DNA of 48,925 nucleotides, taken from positions 1 to 48,925 of the forward strand of contig CAMAWF010000018.1 in assembly GCA_945861895.1 (NCBI GenBank), read 5' to 3'. The stretch is from Rhizobium sp. Q54 (lineage in GTDB: Bacteria; Pseudomonadota; Alphaproteobacteria; Rhizobiales; Xanthobacteraceae). This document shows positions 7,607 to 16,286 of the stretch, piece by piece; the stretch's first letter is position 1; every line of letters begins with the position of its first letter. The notes below the pieces were generated by a model. The model was not told the DNA's origin. It ran no database searches and worked only from the letters and a program-made list of their open reading frames with translations. A program made the translations under genes and the position numbers.

Positions 7607-9322
7607 TCAGTAAGGACAGATGACGTTGACGAGAGCTTGTTTCTTGTCGTTGACGACAGCGTCGCGCGCGCGGGCAAGCGCATCCGGCAGATCGGCCGGC
7701 CGCTCGACGCGTTCGGCGTGGGCGCCTTGCGCCTTTGCCAATACTTCATAGGCGGGCGAGGGATCGAGATCGGCCAGCGTGCGGCCGTCGTTTTCCCCGG
7801 CGGCGCCCTCCTTGAACATCGACAGCGTGGCGTTGCGCACCGCGCCGTAGCGGCTGTTGTTGAAGATGACGGTGAGGATCGGCAAGCCATGCTTTTCCGA
7901 TGTCCAATGCCCGACAGTCGGATTGGAAAACAGATACGCGCCGTCGCCCAGCGCCGCCACGACAAGCTTGTCGGGTGCGGCAAGCTTGGCGCCGAGCGCT
8001 GCGCCAAATCCCCAGCCGAGGCCGCCGGCCGGCCCGAGCGCAAACAACGTGCCGGGTTTTTCGCGCAGGCAGTGATCGGGCCGCAGCGAATATTCATTGA
8101 AAATAATCGCATCGGGTCCGACCGCTTCGCCGATCGCGCGGCTGAGATAAGCCGGCGAGATGCGGTCGGTTGCGCTCGAATCCTTCACCAATTGCGCGCG
8201 GCGCGTGCGCATGCGCTCGGTGAGCCGCGTCCGGCGCGCGGCGATGCGTGCTTCGGCCATTTGCAGGCGATGATCGAGCGCCTCGCTCAAACCGGTCAGC
8301 GCGTTCGCCGGCGCGGCCTTGATCGCAAGGTCGCTCGGAAAGCTGCGCATGGGATAGCGCGCGAAGGAAGGCTCCTCGCCGATATGCGCCGTGCGGCAAC
8401 CGGCGGGCGGATGTTGCAGGCTCGGGATCCACGGCACGTCCGACTCCAGCACGATCACCAGATCGGCGTCGGTCAGCAGCGCACCCGGCTCAAAGCCGAA
8501 ATGCATCGCATGGCTCGACGGCAGGCACATCGTGCGCGGATTGTGCGTGACCACGGGGATGGCGCAACGTTCGGCGAGATGGGCGAGCGGCTCCACCGCG
8601 TCGGCGGCAAGCGCCGCGGTGACGATCAGCGGGCGTTCGGCGGTCGCGATCCATTCGGCGAGCGTCGCGACGGCGTGCGGATCGGGATGTGCGGGCGCCG
8701 CGACCGCGCGCGGTTTCATCGGCGCCGGCGGTTCGGTCAGCGGCGCCGAAAGCGGCTCGCGCGGCAGCACCAGATAGACCGGCCCGCGCGGATATGACAT
8801 GGCGATCTCGAAAGCGCGGGCGACGATGTCGCCGATCTGCCCCGGCACGCGCAACTCGTAGTCCCATTTCACCAGTTCGCGCACCATGCCGGCCTGGTCG
8901 AACATTTCCTGCGCCCAGTGGATCGGCCGGTTGCGCGCGCCGAAACTTCCCTTCTCGGTGATCGGCGTGCGCCCGGCCGCGAGAATGACCGGCGCGCGGT
9001 CGCGGCTCATATTGGTCAGATTGTTGATGCTGTTGGCGGTGCCGACATTGACGTGCACCATCACCGCCTGCGCGCGGCCGGTGATCAGATAGACGCCGTG
9101 CGCCATCGCCATTGCGAGATTTTCGTGCGGCACCAGGATCGGGCGCGGCACTTTGGCGTTGGTCTTGGCTGCGCGGCTGAAGGCTTCGACGATCGGCGGA
9201 AAATCGGTGCCGGGGTTGGCGAAAAAATAATCGGCGCCGTGATCGGCGAGCGCGCGCAGGAATGCGTCGGCGGCGATGGGCCCGCGCGCGGCGGATTGAG
9301 ATGCTTGCACGGCCATTGCCAT
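7607..9322 (-). CDS. Thiamine-diphosphate-dependent enzyme (acetolactate synthase/benzoylformate decarboxylase superfamily)
   Basis: A 571-residue ThDP enzyme. The Pyr domain has the activating glutamate E67 in PHENLAMAMAHG. A central domain follows, and the C-terminal ThDP/Mg motif begins GDG near residue 458 and closes with the Asn pair of IFNN. A decarboxylase or carboligase acting on a 2-oxo acid is expected. The neighbourhood (aryl-pyruvate oxidoreductase, transporter) makes an aromatic 2-oxo acid plausible, but this is inference. Of the two close ATGs, the one at 9316 is better spaced from GAAGGA than the one at 9322. The gene sits 58 bases after the bug gene and is likely part of the same transcript. 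Confidence 0.85.
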   Translation of the reverse strand: MAMAVQASQSAARGPIAADAFLRALADHGADYFFANPGTDFPPIVEAFSRAAKTNAKVPRPILVPHENLAMAMAHGVYLITGRAQAVMVHVNVGTANSINNLTNMSRDRAPVILAAGRTPITEKGSFGARNRPIHWAQEMFDQAGMVRELVKWDYELRVPGQIGDIVARAFEIAMSYPRGPVYLVLPREPLSAPLTEPPAPMKPRAVAAPAHPDPHAVATLAEWIATAERPLIVTAALAADAVEPLAHLAERCAIPVVTHNPRTMCLPSSHAMHFGFEPGALLTDADLVIVLESDVPWIPSLQHPPAGCRTAHIGEEPSFARYPMRSFPSDLAIKAAPANALTGLSEALDHRLQMAEARIAARRTRLTERMRTRRAQLVKDSSATDRISPAYLSRAIGEAVGPDAIIFNEYSLRPDHCLREKPGTLFALGPAGGLGWGFGAALGAKLAAPDKLVVAALGDGAYLFSNPTVGHWTSEKHGLPILTVIFNNSRYGAVRNATLSMFKEGAAGENDGRTLADLDPSPAYEVLAKAQGAHAERVERPADLPDALARARDAVVNDKKQALVNVICPY

Positions 9323-9380
9323 TCCTTCATTCGCCCGCCCGGCCTACCGGGCCGGCGTTCTCGACTGCGAGGCGGGAGGC

Positions 9381-10358
9381 TTACTGCCCCATCTTGAGGC
9401 CGAGCAATTTGGCCACGCCGGCGACCTGGGCGCGCTGTTCTTCGTAAGCGGCTGCGAATTCGGCCGACGTGCCGGGGCTCACGTTTTGCCCGGTGGCGGT
9501 CAGCCTGGAAGTAACCTCCGGGTCGGCGGTTATTTCCTTTACGTCGGCCGCAATCTTCGCGCGCACGTCATTGGGCATGGTGCGCGGCCCGAAAATGCCG
9601 ACGAGACCGTCGAAGCCGAGGCCGGGAAAGCCGGCTTCCTTCGCCGTCGGAATTTCAGGGGCGCCTTTGGCGCGCTCGCGGTTGGTGACGGCGAGCAGTT
9701 TGATCTTGCCCGCCTGGACTTGCGGCCGCACGATCGCATAAGCCGCAATGTAAGCTTGGATGCGCGCCTCGGCGAGGTCGTTGACCGCCGACACCGTGTC
9801 GCGATACGGCACCTTGATCATCTCGAGGCCGGATTGCTTGAGGAATCCTTGAAAAAGAAAATCGTTGGTGCCGGTGGCGGTCGCCCAATTGAGCTTGCCG
9901 GGCTGCGCACGCGCCATATCGAGCAGCTCTTTCACCGAATTAATGTTGAGCGATGCCGGGACCGCCAAAACGACAATGGTGTTGGTCACGCGCGTGATCG
10001 GGCCAAGCGCGCTCGCGTCGTAGGGCAGCTTGTCGTGCAAGTAAGGATGCGATGCGAAGGCGCCGGTCGGCGTAAATAACAGCGTGTGATCGTCGTTGGC
10101 GCTGATGAAAGCCGTGACCGCCACGATGGCATCGCCGCCGGGCCGATTTTCCACGACGACCGGCTGGCCCCATTTCTTTGAGAGTCTGTCCGCTAACACG
10201 CGCGCGGTGATGTCGACGCCGGAGCCGGGCCCGAGCGGCACGAAGAATTTCACCGTCCGGTCCGGCCAGGCAAAGGCCGGCGCGGCCGAGACGGACCACA
10301 CGATGGCGGACAGCATGACCGCCGCAGCGATAGGAAAAAGTCTCATCGTTTTGTGCAT
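9381..10358 (-). CDS. Bug-family (TctC) periplasmic solute-binding protein
   Basis: A 325-residue secreted binding protein of the tripartite tricarboxylate transporter type. The first 29 residues form a signal peptide ending in APAFA before WPDRTVKF. Features of the mature protein are GPGSGVDITAR, ENRPGGD and the C-terminal PGT.AEFAA stretch typical of Bug proteins. These bind carboxylates through two water molecules. The ATG at 10358 has AGGGAG eight bases before it; a longer N-terminal extension has no support. No tctA or tctB membrane genes are nearby, so it is an orphan binding protein that may serve a distant permease or act as a sensor. Confidence 0.9.
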   Translation of the reverse strand: MHKTMRLFPIAAAVMLSAIVWSVSAAPAFAWPDRTVKFFVPLGPGSGVDITARVLADRLSKKWGQPVVVENRPGGDAIVAVTAFISANDDHTLLFTPTGAFASHPYLHDKLPYDASALGPITRVTNTIVVLAVPASLNINSVKELLDMARAQPGKLNWATATGTNDFLFQGFLKQSGLEMIKVPYRDTVSAVNDLAEARIQAYIAAYAIVRPQVQAGKIKLLAVTNRERAKGAPEIPTAKEAGFPGLGFDGLVGIFGPRTMPNDVRAKIAADVKEITADPEVTSRLTATGQNVSPGTSAEFAAAYEEQRAQVAGVAKLLGLKMGQ

Positions 10359-10484
10359 GTCGGGCTCCCTGCGGCATTTATATTTGTCTTGAGCTGAAGT
10401 TACGCGAGGCGGCGATAGCTGACAACCGCGCGGTGGCGCCGCCGCCTGCGAAAACATCAATGAATCAACGCTTGGGAGCGCGTC

Positions 10485-13400
10485 TTATTCCGCCGCGACG
10501 CGCAATGCCGGCGCGGAATCGAGCGCTGCAAGACAACGGGCGAGGCTTTCGCCGTCCGGATCGACCAGCGCCGCGGTGCGCGCGCTGGCCAGCGCATCGG
10601 CGCCTTGCGGTGGCGGGATGTGTCCCGTCAGGATTGGGCGGATGACGCGCGCCTCGATGGCGCGGTAGTTGGCGACGCCGCGCGCATGGGTGTCGCCATA
10701 GCCTTTGATCAGCCGGGCGCATTCGGCGACCTCGATGGCGAGTTCGGCGGAAAATTTCGCCGCCTCGGCGATAAGCGCGAGCCACCCCTCGATGGATGCG
10801 CGTTCCTCCGCGAAACGGTGGCTGAACGGTCGCCACGGCTTGAGCTTCGCCAGCATCCAGAAACGCAGGAAACCAGAAATCGAGGTCGAATTGACTTCCA
10901 TGCCGAAATGGAATTTTCCGAGCCAGCCGCGGCGTGCGGAGATGCGCAGGATCGGCCGCGCCAAAAAGCCGGGCAATATCTGGCACATCTCCTCGATGCC
11001 GGGCTTGAGGAAATCGTAAACGACGAACGGTTCGTTCGGGCCCGCGCGCAGCTCTTGTTGGGCGATGCGCGCCATGCGCTCCGGCTCGATTTTCGCTTCC
11101 GCAACGCGGATCACGTCCTCATACGACATGCGGACGGCAAGATGCCGCGCAGTCTCGCGCAGCAGGCGTCCGTCCGCCTTGCTGCGCGCGTCGGCCTCGC
11201 GGATCGGCGCCAGGCGGTCGAGATAGAGCCGCGCATATTTGATGTTTTGATAGCCGGCGAGGCGGCGCACGCCCTCGATGGCGAACGCCTGCGCGGCAGC
11301 GGGAAATTGTGTGGCGATTTCGCGCTCAAGCGATGCAACCGTCATTTGCGCCGGGCGTTTGGCTTCTGCATGACGAGCCGGAACGGCCTTTACCCGCGCC
11401 GCTTCCAGCCCGGCGCGGAAGCCGCGCAGGTTTCCCTCCACCGCCTTGCCGTCCTCGCGGATCGCGGCTTCGAACGTCTCGGCCGGGATCGGCAGCCGCC
11501 CGCTGCCGGCAATGGCGCCCAGCATCACCGCGTTGATCATGGCGCCGCTGTTGTTGGCGAGCGCCTCCATGTCGATGAGCAGGCTTTGCTGCGAATTGTC
11601 CCTGATGGCGTGGGTGAGCCGCTCGCTGTCGTAACGGCCGTCGCCCATGCCGGATTTTTCATCGATGGCGTAGAAGCGGCTGGTCGAGGCGATGGTCAAT
11701 GTGCGCTCGGCGGTGGCAAAACCGTTGGCGATCCCGCGGCCGGCCTCCATCAGTTCGCTCGCCACCAATATGTCGATGTCGCCGATGCCGGGCGCCAGCG
11801 CCAGCACCGGCCGCCGCGCGCCCAGTTCGCGCGACTGCATCGGAACGATCTCGACATAATAAGTGGTGGCGCCGGTGCGCTGGGCGACGCCGGGGATCGA
11901 GGTGCTTTGCACCGGAAAGCCGCTGTTGGCTGCGGCGACGACAATCCAATTGGTGAGCACGCCGCCGCCTTCGCCGCCGAGTGCGGCGATCAGCAGCGTG
12001 ATCGGGCGGTTGTCGAGTTTCGCGAACGTGCGGCTTGCTGGTGCGAACTCCCTCCCCCCTTGTGGGGGAGGGTTGGGGAGGGGGGTAACCGAAGAGTTTG
12101 GTGAAAGTGATTCACCCCTCTCCCTGTCCCTCCCCCGCAAGGGGGGAGGGGACGATGTGGCATCGACCCCGTTCAACCGGACAATAACTGTTTGACGGAA
12201 CCGATGCAGCGCGCGGTCGCGCCAGGTCGGATTGCGGATCAGTTCGGCGCGGTAGAACGAGGGACAAAGTACTGCGGCGTGCGCCACCTCGCCGCACAAT
12301 CCGCAACCGACGCAAGAATCGACCACGGTCGCCACCGGGTCGCTGCGCAGCGGGTCGGGCGAGGGCTTCAACGTGAGCGAGGGGCAGCCCGACAGGCGAA
12401 TGCAGGAATGATCGCCAGTGCAGATATCGTCGTCGATGCCGTAGCGCGCGCGCACCACGCGCTTGCCGGCTTTGAGCTTCTCGGCGTCCTCGGCGCGCAC
12501 GCGGCGCTGGCGCGCGAGCTGGCATTCGCCGTCGGCGATGATCACCTTCAAGCCGCGCTCGGCGGTGCGCATCGCTTCCTTCAGCGTCTTGACCATATTG
12601 GCGACGCCGTAGGTGCGCACGGTGCGCAGCCATTTCACGCCGAGCGAGCGCAGTGTTTTTTCGATGTCCATGCCGGGCGCCGAGCCGTCGCGGCCGGAAA
12701 GACTCGACGGCATGTATTGCTGGCCGGTCGCCGAGGTGTAGCCGTTCTGCATCACGATCAGCACGCCGTCGCCCTTGTTGAACAGATTGCTGGCGACGCC
12801 GGTGATGACGCCGTTGTGCCAGAAACCGCCGTCGCCCATCACCGAGATCGGCCGCCGCGACATATTGGGGCCGACGGCGGCGGCGGCGGCGAGCGACATG
12901 CCGTAGCCGAGGATGGAATTGCCGAGGCTAAACGGCGGCAGCGTCGCAAACGAATGGCAGCCGATGTCGGTGCTGATGTGGGTGGGGCCGAGCTCGCGCT
13001 GCATCAGCTTGATGGCGGAAAACACCGGCCGCTCCGGGCAGCCGGTGCAGAATGCCGGCGGGCGCGGCGGCAACTGGCCGACGGCGGCGAGCGCGCCCGG
13101 CGTGTGCCCGAGCATCCGCTCGACATTGCGAAGAATCGCATCGGTATCGACACCGGCGGGACGCACGTCGCGGAAAAATGCCGCAAGCCCATTGAGCACC
13201 ACGTCGGAGGTGTATTCGCCCGCTTTCGGCAGCGCTCCCTTGCCGTAGATGCGCGTTTGAATGTCGGCGCGGCGCAATTCGGTATTGATCTGCTGCTCGA
13301 CAAATTCCGGATTGCCTTCCTCGACCACCAGAATTGCGCGCTTGCCGGCGCAGAACTCCTTCAATTCGTCCGGCAGCAGCGGATAGGCGACGTTGAGCAC

Positions 13401-14285
13401 ATAAATCGGAATGCGCGAGGCGCCGAACATGTCGGCAAGCCCGATGCGCGAGAGCGCACGGATCACGCCGTTGTAAAGCCCGCCGAGCACGACGATGCCG
13501 ACCTCGCTCACGTCGCCCGGGAAAATTTCGTTGAGCTTGTGTTCGCGGATGAAAGCCCGCGCGGCCGGCAGGCGTTCGTCCACTTTCAGCTTTTCATGCA
13601 GGAAAGTGACCGGCGGGTGCGACAGCCGCGCGTAATTGAATTTCGGCGGACCCTTGAGCCGGTTCTGTCCGGAAAATTCGCCGCGCTTGTTGTCCTTGGC
13701 GGCGAATGCGCCGGTGACGTGGCAGGCGCGGATGCGCAATTCCAGCATCACCGGCGAATGGCTGGCTTCGGAAAGCTCGAAGCCTTTTTCCACCGCGCGC
13801 ACGATGACCGGCAGATCGGGGCGCGGGTCGAGCAGCCAGATCGAGCATTTCATCGCGTAGGCGTAAGAGCGCTCCTGGATGACGCTGGCGCCTTCGCCGT
13901 AGTCCTCGCCGATGATGATGAGCGCGCCGCCGATGACGCCGGGCGAGGCGAGGTTGGACAGCGCATCGGCCGCCACATTGGTACCGACCACGGATTTCCA
14001 GGTGACGGCGCCGCGCAGCGGATAATTGATCGAGGCGCCGAGCATGGCGGCGGCGGAGGCCTCGTTGGTGCAGGTTTCCAGATGCACGCCAAGTTCGGAC
14101 ATGATGTCCTCGGCATCCACCAGCACGTCGAGCAGATGCGACACCGGCGCGCCCTGGTAGCCGCCGACATAGGACACGCCGGATTGCAGCAGCGCCTTGG
14201 TGACCGCGAGGATGCCTTCGCCCTGGAAGGTTTCGCCGTCGCCGAGCGTGAGCGCCTGCACTTCTTTCTTGAACGAACGTTCCAT
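10485..14285 (-). CDS. Fused indolepyruvate:ferredoxin oxidoreductase (alpha + gamma subunits)
   Basis: A 1266-residue cytosolic enzyme that would convert aryl-pyruvates and CoA to aryl-acetyl-CoA with ferredoxin. The order is: Pyr-type domain (1-200), central domain, ThDP motif GDGGFWHNG near 482, ferredoxin-like cysteines (near 620-635 and CVGCGLCG near 658), then the gamma domain starting near 767 (LGGEGGGVL), and a C-terminal helical region. The two halves, separate iorA and iorB in archaea, are one chain here. Residues about 711-746 are low-complexity Pro/Arg/Gly and are the translation of a palindromic repeat (see 12049-12151). Upstream lies an operator-like palindrome at 14303-14324. 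Fused IORs occur in other proteobacteria, so the fusion itself is not new. Confidence 0.9.
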   Translation of the reverse strand: MERSFKKEVQALTLGDGETFQGEGILAVTKALLQSGVSYVGGYQGAPVSHLLDVLVDAEDIMSELGVHLETCTNEASAAAMLGASINYPLRGAVTWKSVVGTNVAADALSNLASPGVIGGALIIIGEDYGEGASVIQERSYAYAMKCSIWLLDPRPDLPVIVRAVEKGFELSEASHSPVMLELRIRACHVTGAFAAKDNKRGEFSGQNRLKGPPKFNYARLSHPPVTFLHEKLKVDERLPAARAFIREHKLNEIFPGDVSEVGIVVLGGLYNGVIRALSRIGLADMFGASRIPIYVLNVAYPLLPDELKEFCAGKRAILVVEEGNPEFVEQQINTELRRADIQTRIYGKGALPKAGEYTSDVVLNGLAAFFRDVRPAGVDTDAILRNVERMLGHTPGALAAVGQLPPRPPAFCTGCPERPVFSAIKLMQRELGPTHISTDIGCHSFATLPPFSLGNSILGYGMSLAAAAAVGPNMSRRPISVMGDGGFWHNGVITGVASNLFNKGDGVLIVMQNGYTSATGQQYMPSSLSGRDGSAPGMDIEKTLRSLGVKWLRTVRTYGVANMVKTLKEAMRTAERGLKVIIADGECQLARQRRVRAEDAEKLKAGKRVVRARYGIDDDICTGDHSCIRLSGCPSLTLKPSPDPLRSDPVATVVDSCVGCGLCGEVAHAAVLCPSFYRAELIRNPTWRDRALHRFRQTVIVRLNGVDATSSPPPLRGRDRERGESLSPNSSVTPLPNPPPQGGREFAPASRTFAKLDNRPITLLIAALGGEGGGVLTNWIVVAAANSGFPVQSTSIPGVAQRTGATTYYVEIVPMQSRELGARRPVLALAPGIGDIDILVASELMEAGRGIANGFATAERTLTIASTSRFYAIDEKSGMGDGRYDSERLTHAIRDNSQQSLLIDMEALANNSGAMINAVMLGAIAGSGRLPIPAETFEAAIREDGKAVEGNLRGFRAGLEAARVKAVPARHAEAKRPAQMTVASLEREIATQFPAAAQAFAIEGVRRLAGYQNIKYARLYLDRLAPIREADARSKADGRLLRETARHLAVRMSYEDVIRVAEAKIEPERMARIAQQELRAGPNEPFVVYDFLKPGIEEMCQILPGFLARPILRISARRGWLGKFHFGMEVNSTSISGFLRFWMLAKLKPWRPFSHRFAEERASIEGWLALIAEAAKFSAELAIEVAECARLIKGYGDTHARGVANYRAIEARVIRPILTGHIPPPQGADALASARTAALVDPDGESLARCLAALDSAPALRVAAE
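12049..12151. repeat. C/T-rich palindromic repeat inserted in frame in the iorAB fusion gene
   Basis: Two hairpins, CCCTCCCCC/GGGGGAGGG at 12050-12072 and again at 12128-12150, are separated by about 55 bases. The same repeat type is intergenic at 34755-34855 and, as a single hairpin, at 2019-2044. Here it keeps the reading frame and adds roughly 35 residues at the join between the ferredoxin-like and gamma domains, where an added linker would be tolerated. Confidence 0.85.
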
Positions 14286-14302
14286 CGTCGAGCCTCGGGA
14301 CA

Positions 14303-14324
14303 GATGGTTGGGGTCCCAACTATC
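14303..14324. promoter_or_regulatory. Operator-like palindrome upstream of the fused oxidoreductase
   Basis: A perfect 14-base core, GTTGGGGTCCCAAC (14307-14320), is extended by GAT on the left and ATC on the right with one mismatched pair. It lies 22-39 bases before the oxidoreductase ATG, immediately downstream of a possible -10 (TAAGAT read on the minus strand, 14322-14327), a place where a repressor would block transcription. It matches the palindrome beside the marR gene (17400-17419) at 13 of 20 aligned positions, including GTTGGG and AACTA. Confidence 0.65.
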
Positions 14325-14367
14325 TTAGCATAAGTCGCATTAAAAAGGGCAAGTTTTGCTCACCGCC

Positions 14368-15666
14368 TCACATATGGGACGGCAACCACAAGGCCAGGAC
14401 TGGAAAGGCGATCAGCAATATCAGCCGGATAATATCGGTGACGATGAACGGCATAACGCCATAAAAAATCGTCGATATTTTCACGTCCTCCACCACGCTT
14501 TTTATCACGAAAATATTCATGCCGACGGGCGGATGGATCAGGCCAAGCTCCACCGTCATGACGATGATCACGCCGAACCAGATCGGATCGAAGCCGAGCG
14601 CGACAATGACCGGAAACACGATCGGAACGGTGAGGATGATCATGGCAAGCGCGTCCATCAGGCATCCGAGGATCAGATACATCACCATGATCAGCGCCAG
14701 CACGCCGTAGCGGCCGAGGCCGAGCGCGGTGAGAAATTCCGTCACCTTCTGCGGCGTCTGGGTGATGGTGAGAAAATAGCCGAGCAGCAACGCGCCGATC
14801 AGAATGGTGAAGACCGCGGCGGTCGTGCGCGTCGTCTCCAGCAGCGAATTGAGGATATCCCGCCAGCTCAGGCGCCCGCGCGCGACGCCGATGATAAACG
14901 CGCCGCCCGCGCCCATGGCGGCGGCTTCGGTGGCGGTGAACAGTCCGCCGTAGATGCCGCCGAGCACGAATGCGAACAGCAGCATGATCGCCCAGATATT
15001 TCGCAGCGCCGCCAGCCGCTCCGGCCAGGCACTGCGCGGGCCGGCGGGCAGATAGGACGGCCGGACGATGCCGATGATATTGATCGTCACGATGTACATC
15101 AGGATGGCGAGAATGCCGGGAACGATGCCGGCAACGAACAGTTTGCCGATGTCCTGTTCGGTAATCAGCCCGTAAACCGCAAACACGGTGGACGGCGGGA
15201 TCATGATGCCGAGCGTGCCGCCCGCCGCGATCACGCCGGTCGCGAAGGATTGCGGATAATTGTGGCGCCGCATCTCCGGATAGGCGACGCGGGAGAATGT
15301 CGCCGCGGTGGCGACCGAGGAGCCGCAAATCGCCGCGAAGCCGCCGCAGGCGGCGATGGTGGCGATGCCGAGCCCGCCGCGGAAGTGGCCAAGAAAAGCA
15401 TTGGCGCCGCGAAACAGTTCGCGGCTCATCCCGGATGTCGAGGCGAACGAACCCATCAGCAGGAACAGGGGAATCACGGCGAAGTTGAAGTCCGTCACCG
15501 TGCGCATGGTGGTGTGGCCGACGATCTTGAGCGCCGGTCCGCCGCCGCTGAGATAGGCAAAACCGGTGACGCCGACCAGGCCCATCGCCATGCCGATCGG
15601 CACGCGCAGCAGCATCAGCGCGAACAGGACCACGAAAGCCAAGATGGTGACGGTGTCGGCGCTCAT
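14368..15666 (-). CDS. dctM: TRAP transporter large permease (DctM type)
   Basis: A 432-residue inner-membrane protein with about 12 hydrophobic segments, the ion-coupled transport subunit of a tripartite ATP-independent periplasmic transporter. Family features are the start PIGMAMGLVG, the re-entrant-loop region GSSVATAATF and the segment IMIPPSTVFAVYG. The length is normal. It begins 10 bases after the dctQ stop and completes a dctP-dctQ-dctM set. The likely substrate is an organic (possibly aromatic) acid, judged only from the neighbouring catabolic genes. Confidence 0.93.
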   Translation of the reverse strand: MSADTVTILAFVVLFALMLLRVPIGMAMGLVGVTGFAYLSGGGPALKIVGHTTMRTVTDFNFAVIPLFLLMGSFASTSGMSRELFRGANAFLGHFRGGLGIATIAACGGFAAICGSSVATAATFSRVAYPEMRRHNYPQSFATGVIAAGGTLGIMIPPSTVFAVYGLITEQDIGKLFVAGIVPGILAILMYIVTINIIGIVRPSYLPAGPRSAWPERLAALRNIWAIMLLFAFVLGGIYGGLFTATEAAAMGAGGAFIIGVARGRLSWRDILNSLLETTRTTAAVFTILIGALLLGYFLTITQTPQKVTEFLTALGLGRYGVLALIMVMYLILGCLMDALAMIILTVPIVFPVIVALGFDPIWFGVIIVMTVELGLIHPPVGMNIFVIKSVVEDVKISTIFYGVMPFIVTDIIRLILLIAFPVLALWLPSHM

Positions 15667-15676
15667 GATGCGGTTT

Positions 15677-16186
15677 TCATTCGATCGGCTGGATGGCGGG
15701 ACGCGCCATCAATTCGGGCCGGAACAGCAGCCGGTAGGTGCGCACCGCGATGAGCAACACCGCCGCCACGTCGCCGAGCCAGGCCAGCAGGAAGAACGGC
15801 CACACCGGCAGCCGCAAGTCGAACGTTTGCAGGTTGGCCTCGCGCGTGCTGATCACTTTATCGAACAGCGTATAGGTTTGAACCGTCACCACGAACAGCA
15901 ACACCAATGTCGCGAACACGTCGATCCAGCGCTGATATTTCGGGCCGACATTCGACCACACCAGATCGACGGTGATGTGCGTGCCGCGATAAGAGGTCGC
16001 GGCGATGCCCCAGAAAATGAGGATGCCGAGCAACAATTGCCCGAAGTCGTAGGAGTCTGGGATCGAAATGGAAAAGAAATAACGCAGCAAAACGGTGGCG
16101 AAGATATCCACGGCGACGATGCCGACGAATGCCGCGGCCACCCATTCGATGGAATCGATAAAGCGATCCATGTAATTGCGTGGCAC
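15677..16186 (-). CDS. dctQ: TRAP transporter small permease (DctQ type)
   Basis: A 169-residue inner-membrane protein with four hydrophobic segments, the small membrane subunit that pairs with DctM. The aromatic-rich first part (MDRFIDSIEW), the GTHITVDLVW stretch and the length are typical of DctQ. It follows dctP after a 100-base gap with a strong stem-loop and precedes dctM by 10 bases, so the two permease genes are coupled. Confidence 0.9.
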   Translation of the reverse strand: MPRNYMDRFIDSIEWVAAAFVGIVAVDIFATVLLRYFFSISIPDSYDFGQLLLGILIFWGIAATSYRGTHITVDLVWSNVGPKYQRWIDVFATLVLLFVVTVQTYTLFDKVISTREANLQTFDLRLPVWPFFLLAWLGDVAAVLLIAVRTYRLLFRPELMARPAIQPIE

Positions 16187-16213
16187 GCGCGCGTCTCCAC
16201 GGCCGTTAAATCG

Positions 16214-16245
16214 CGTGACGGCGGCGAAATTCCACCGCCGTCACG
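16214..16245. other. Intercistronic stem-loop between dctP and dctQ
   Basis: A perfect 11-bp inverted repeat, CGTGACGGCGG (16214-16224) and CCGCCGTCACG (16235-16245), with a 10-base loop. It lies after the dctP stop in the direction of transcription, with no long T-run. Such hairpins often stabilise the mRNA for the abundant binding protein and reduce read-through into the permease genes. That role is inferred from position. Confidence 0.65.
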
Positions 16246-16286
16246 GCTGTTGCGATGAACGCCCGCGCGGCGCGGGGGCAAGAGTT

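Noticed and set aside
12192-14333. 713-residue open frame opposite the fused oxidoreductase gene
   Set aside because: It is a shadow of the real gene in GC-rich DNA: no recognisable domain, extreme His/Arg/Ala content, and the minus strand encodes clear ThDP and Fe-S motifs.
16214-16245. Rho-independent terminator after dctP
   Set aside because: The stem is strong, but no clear T-run follows on the transcribed strand and the permease genes lie directly downstream.
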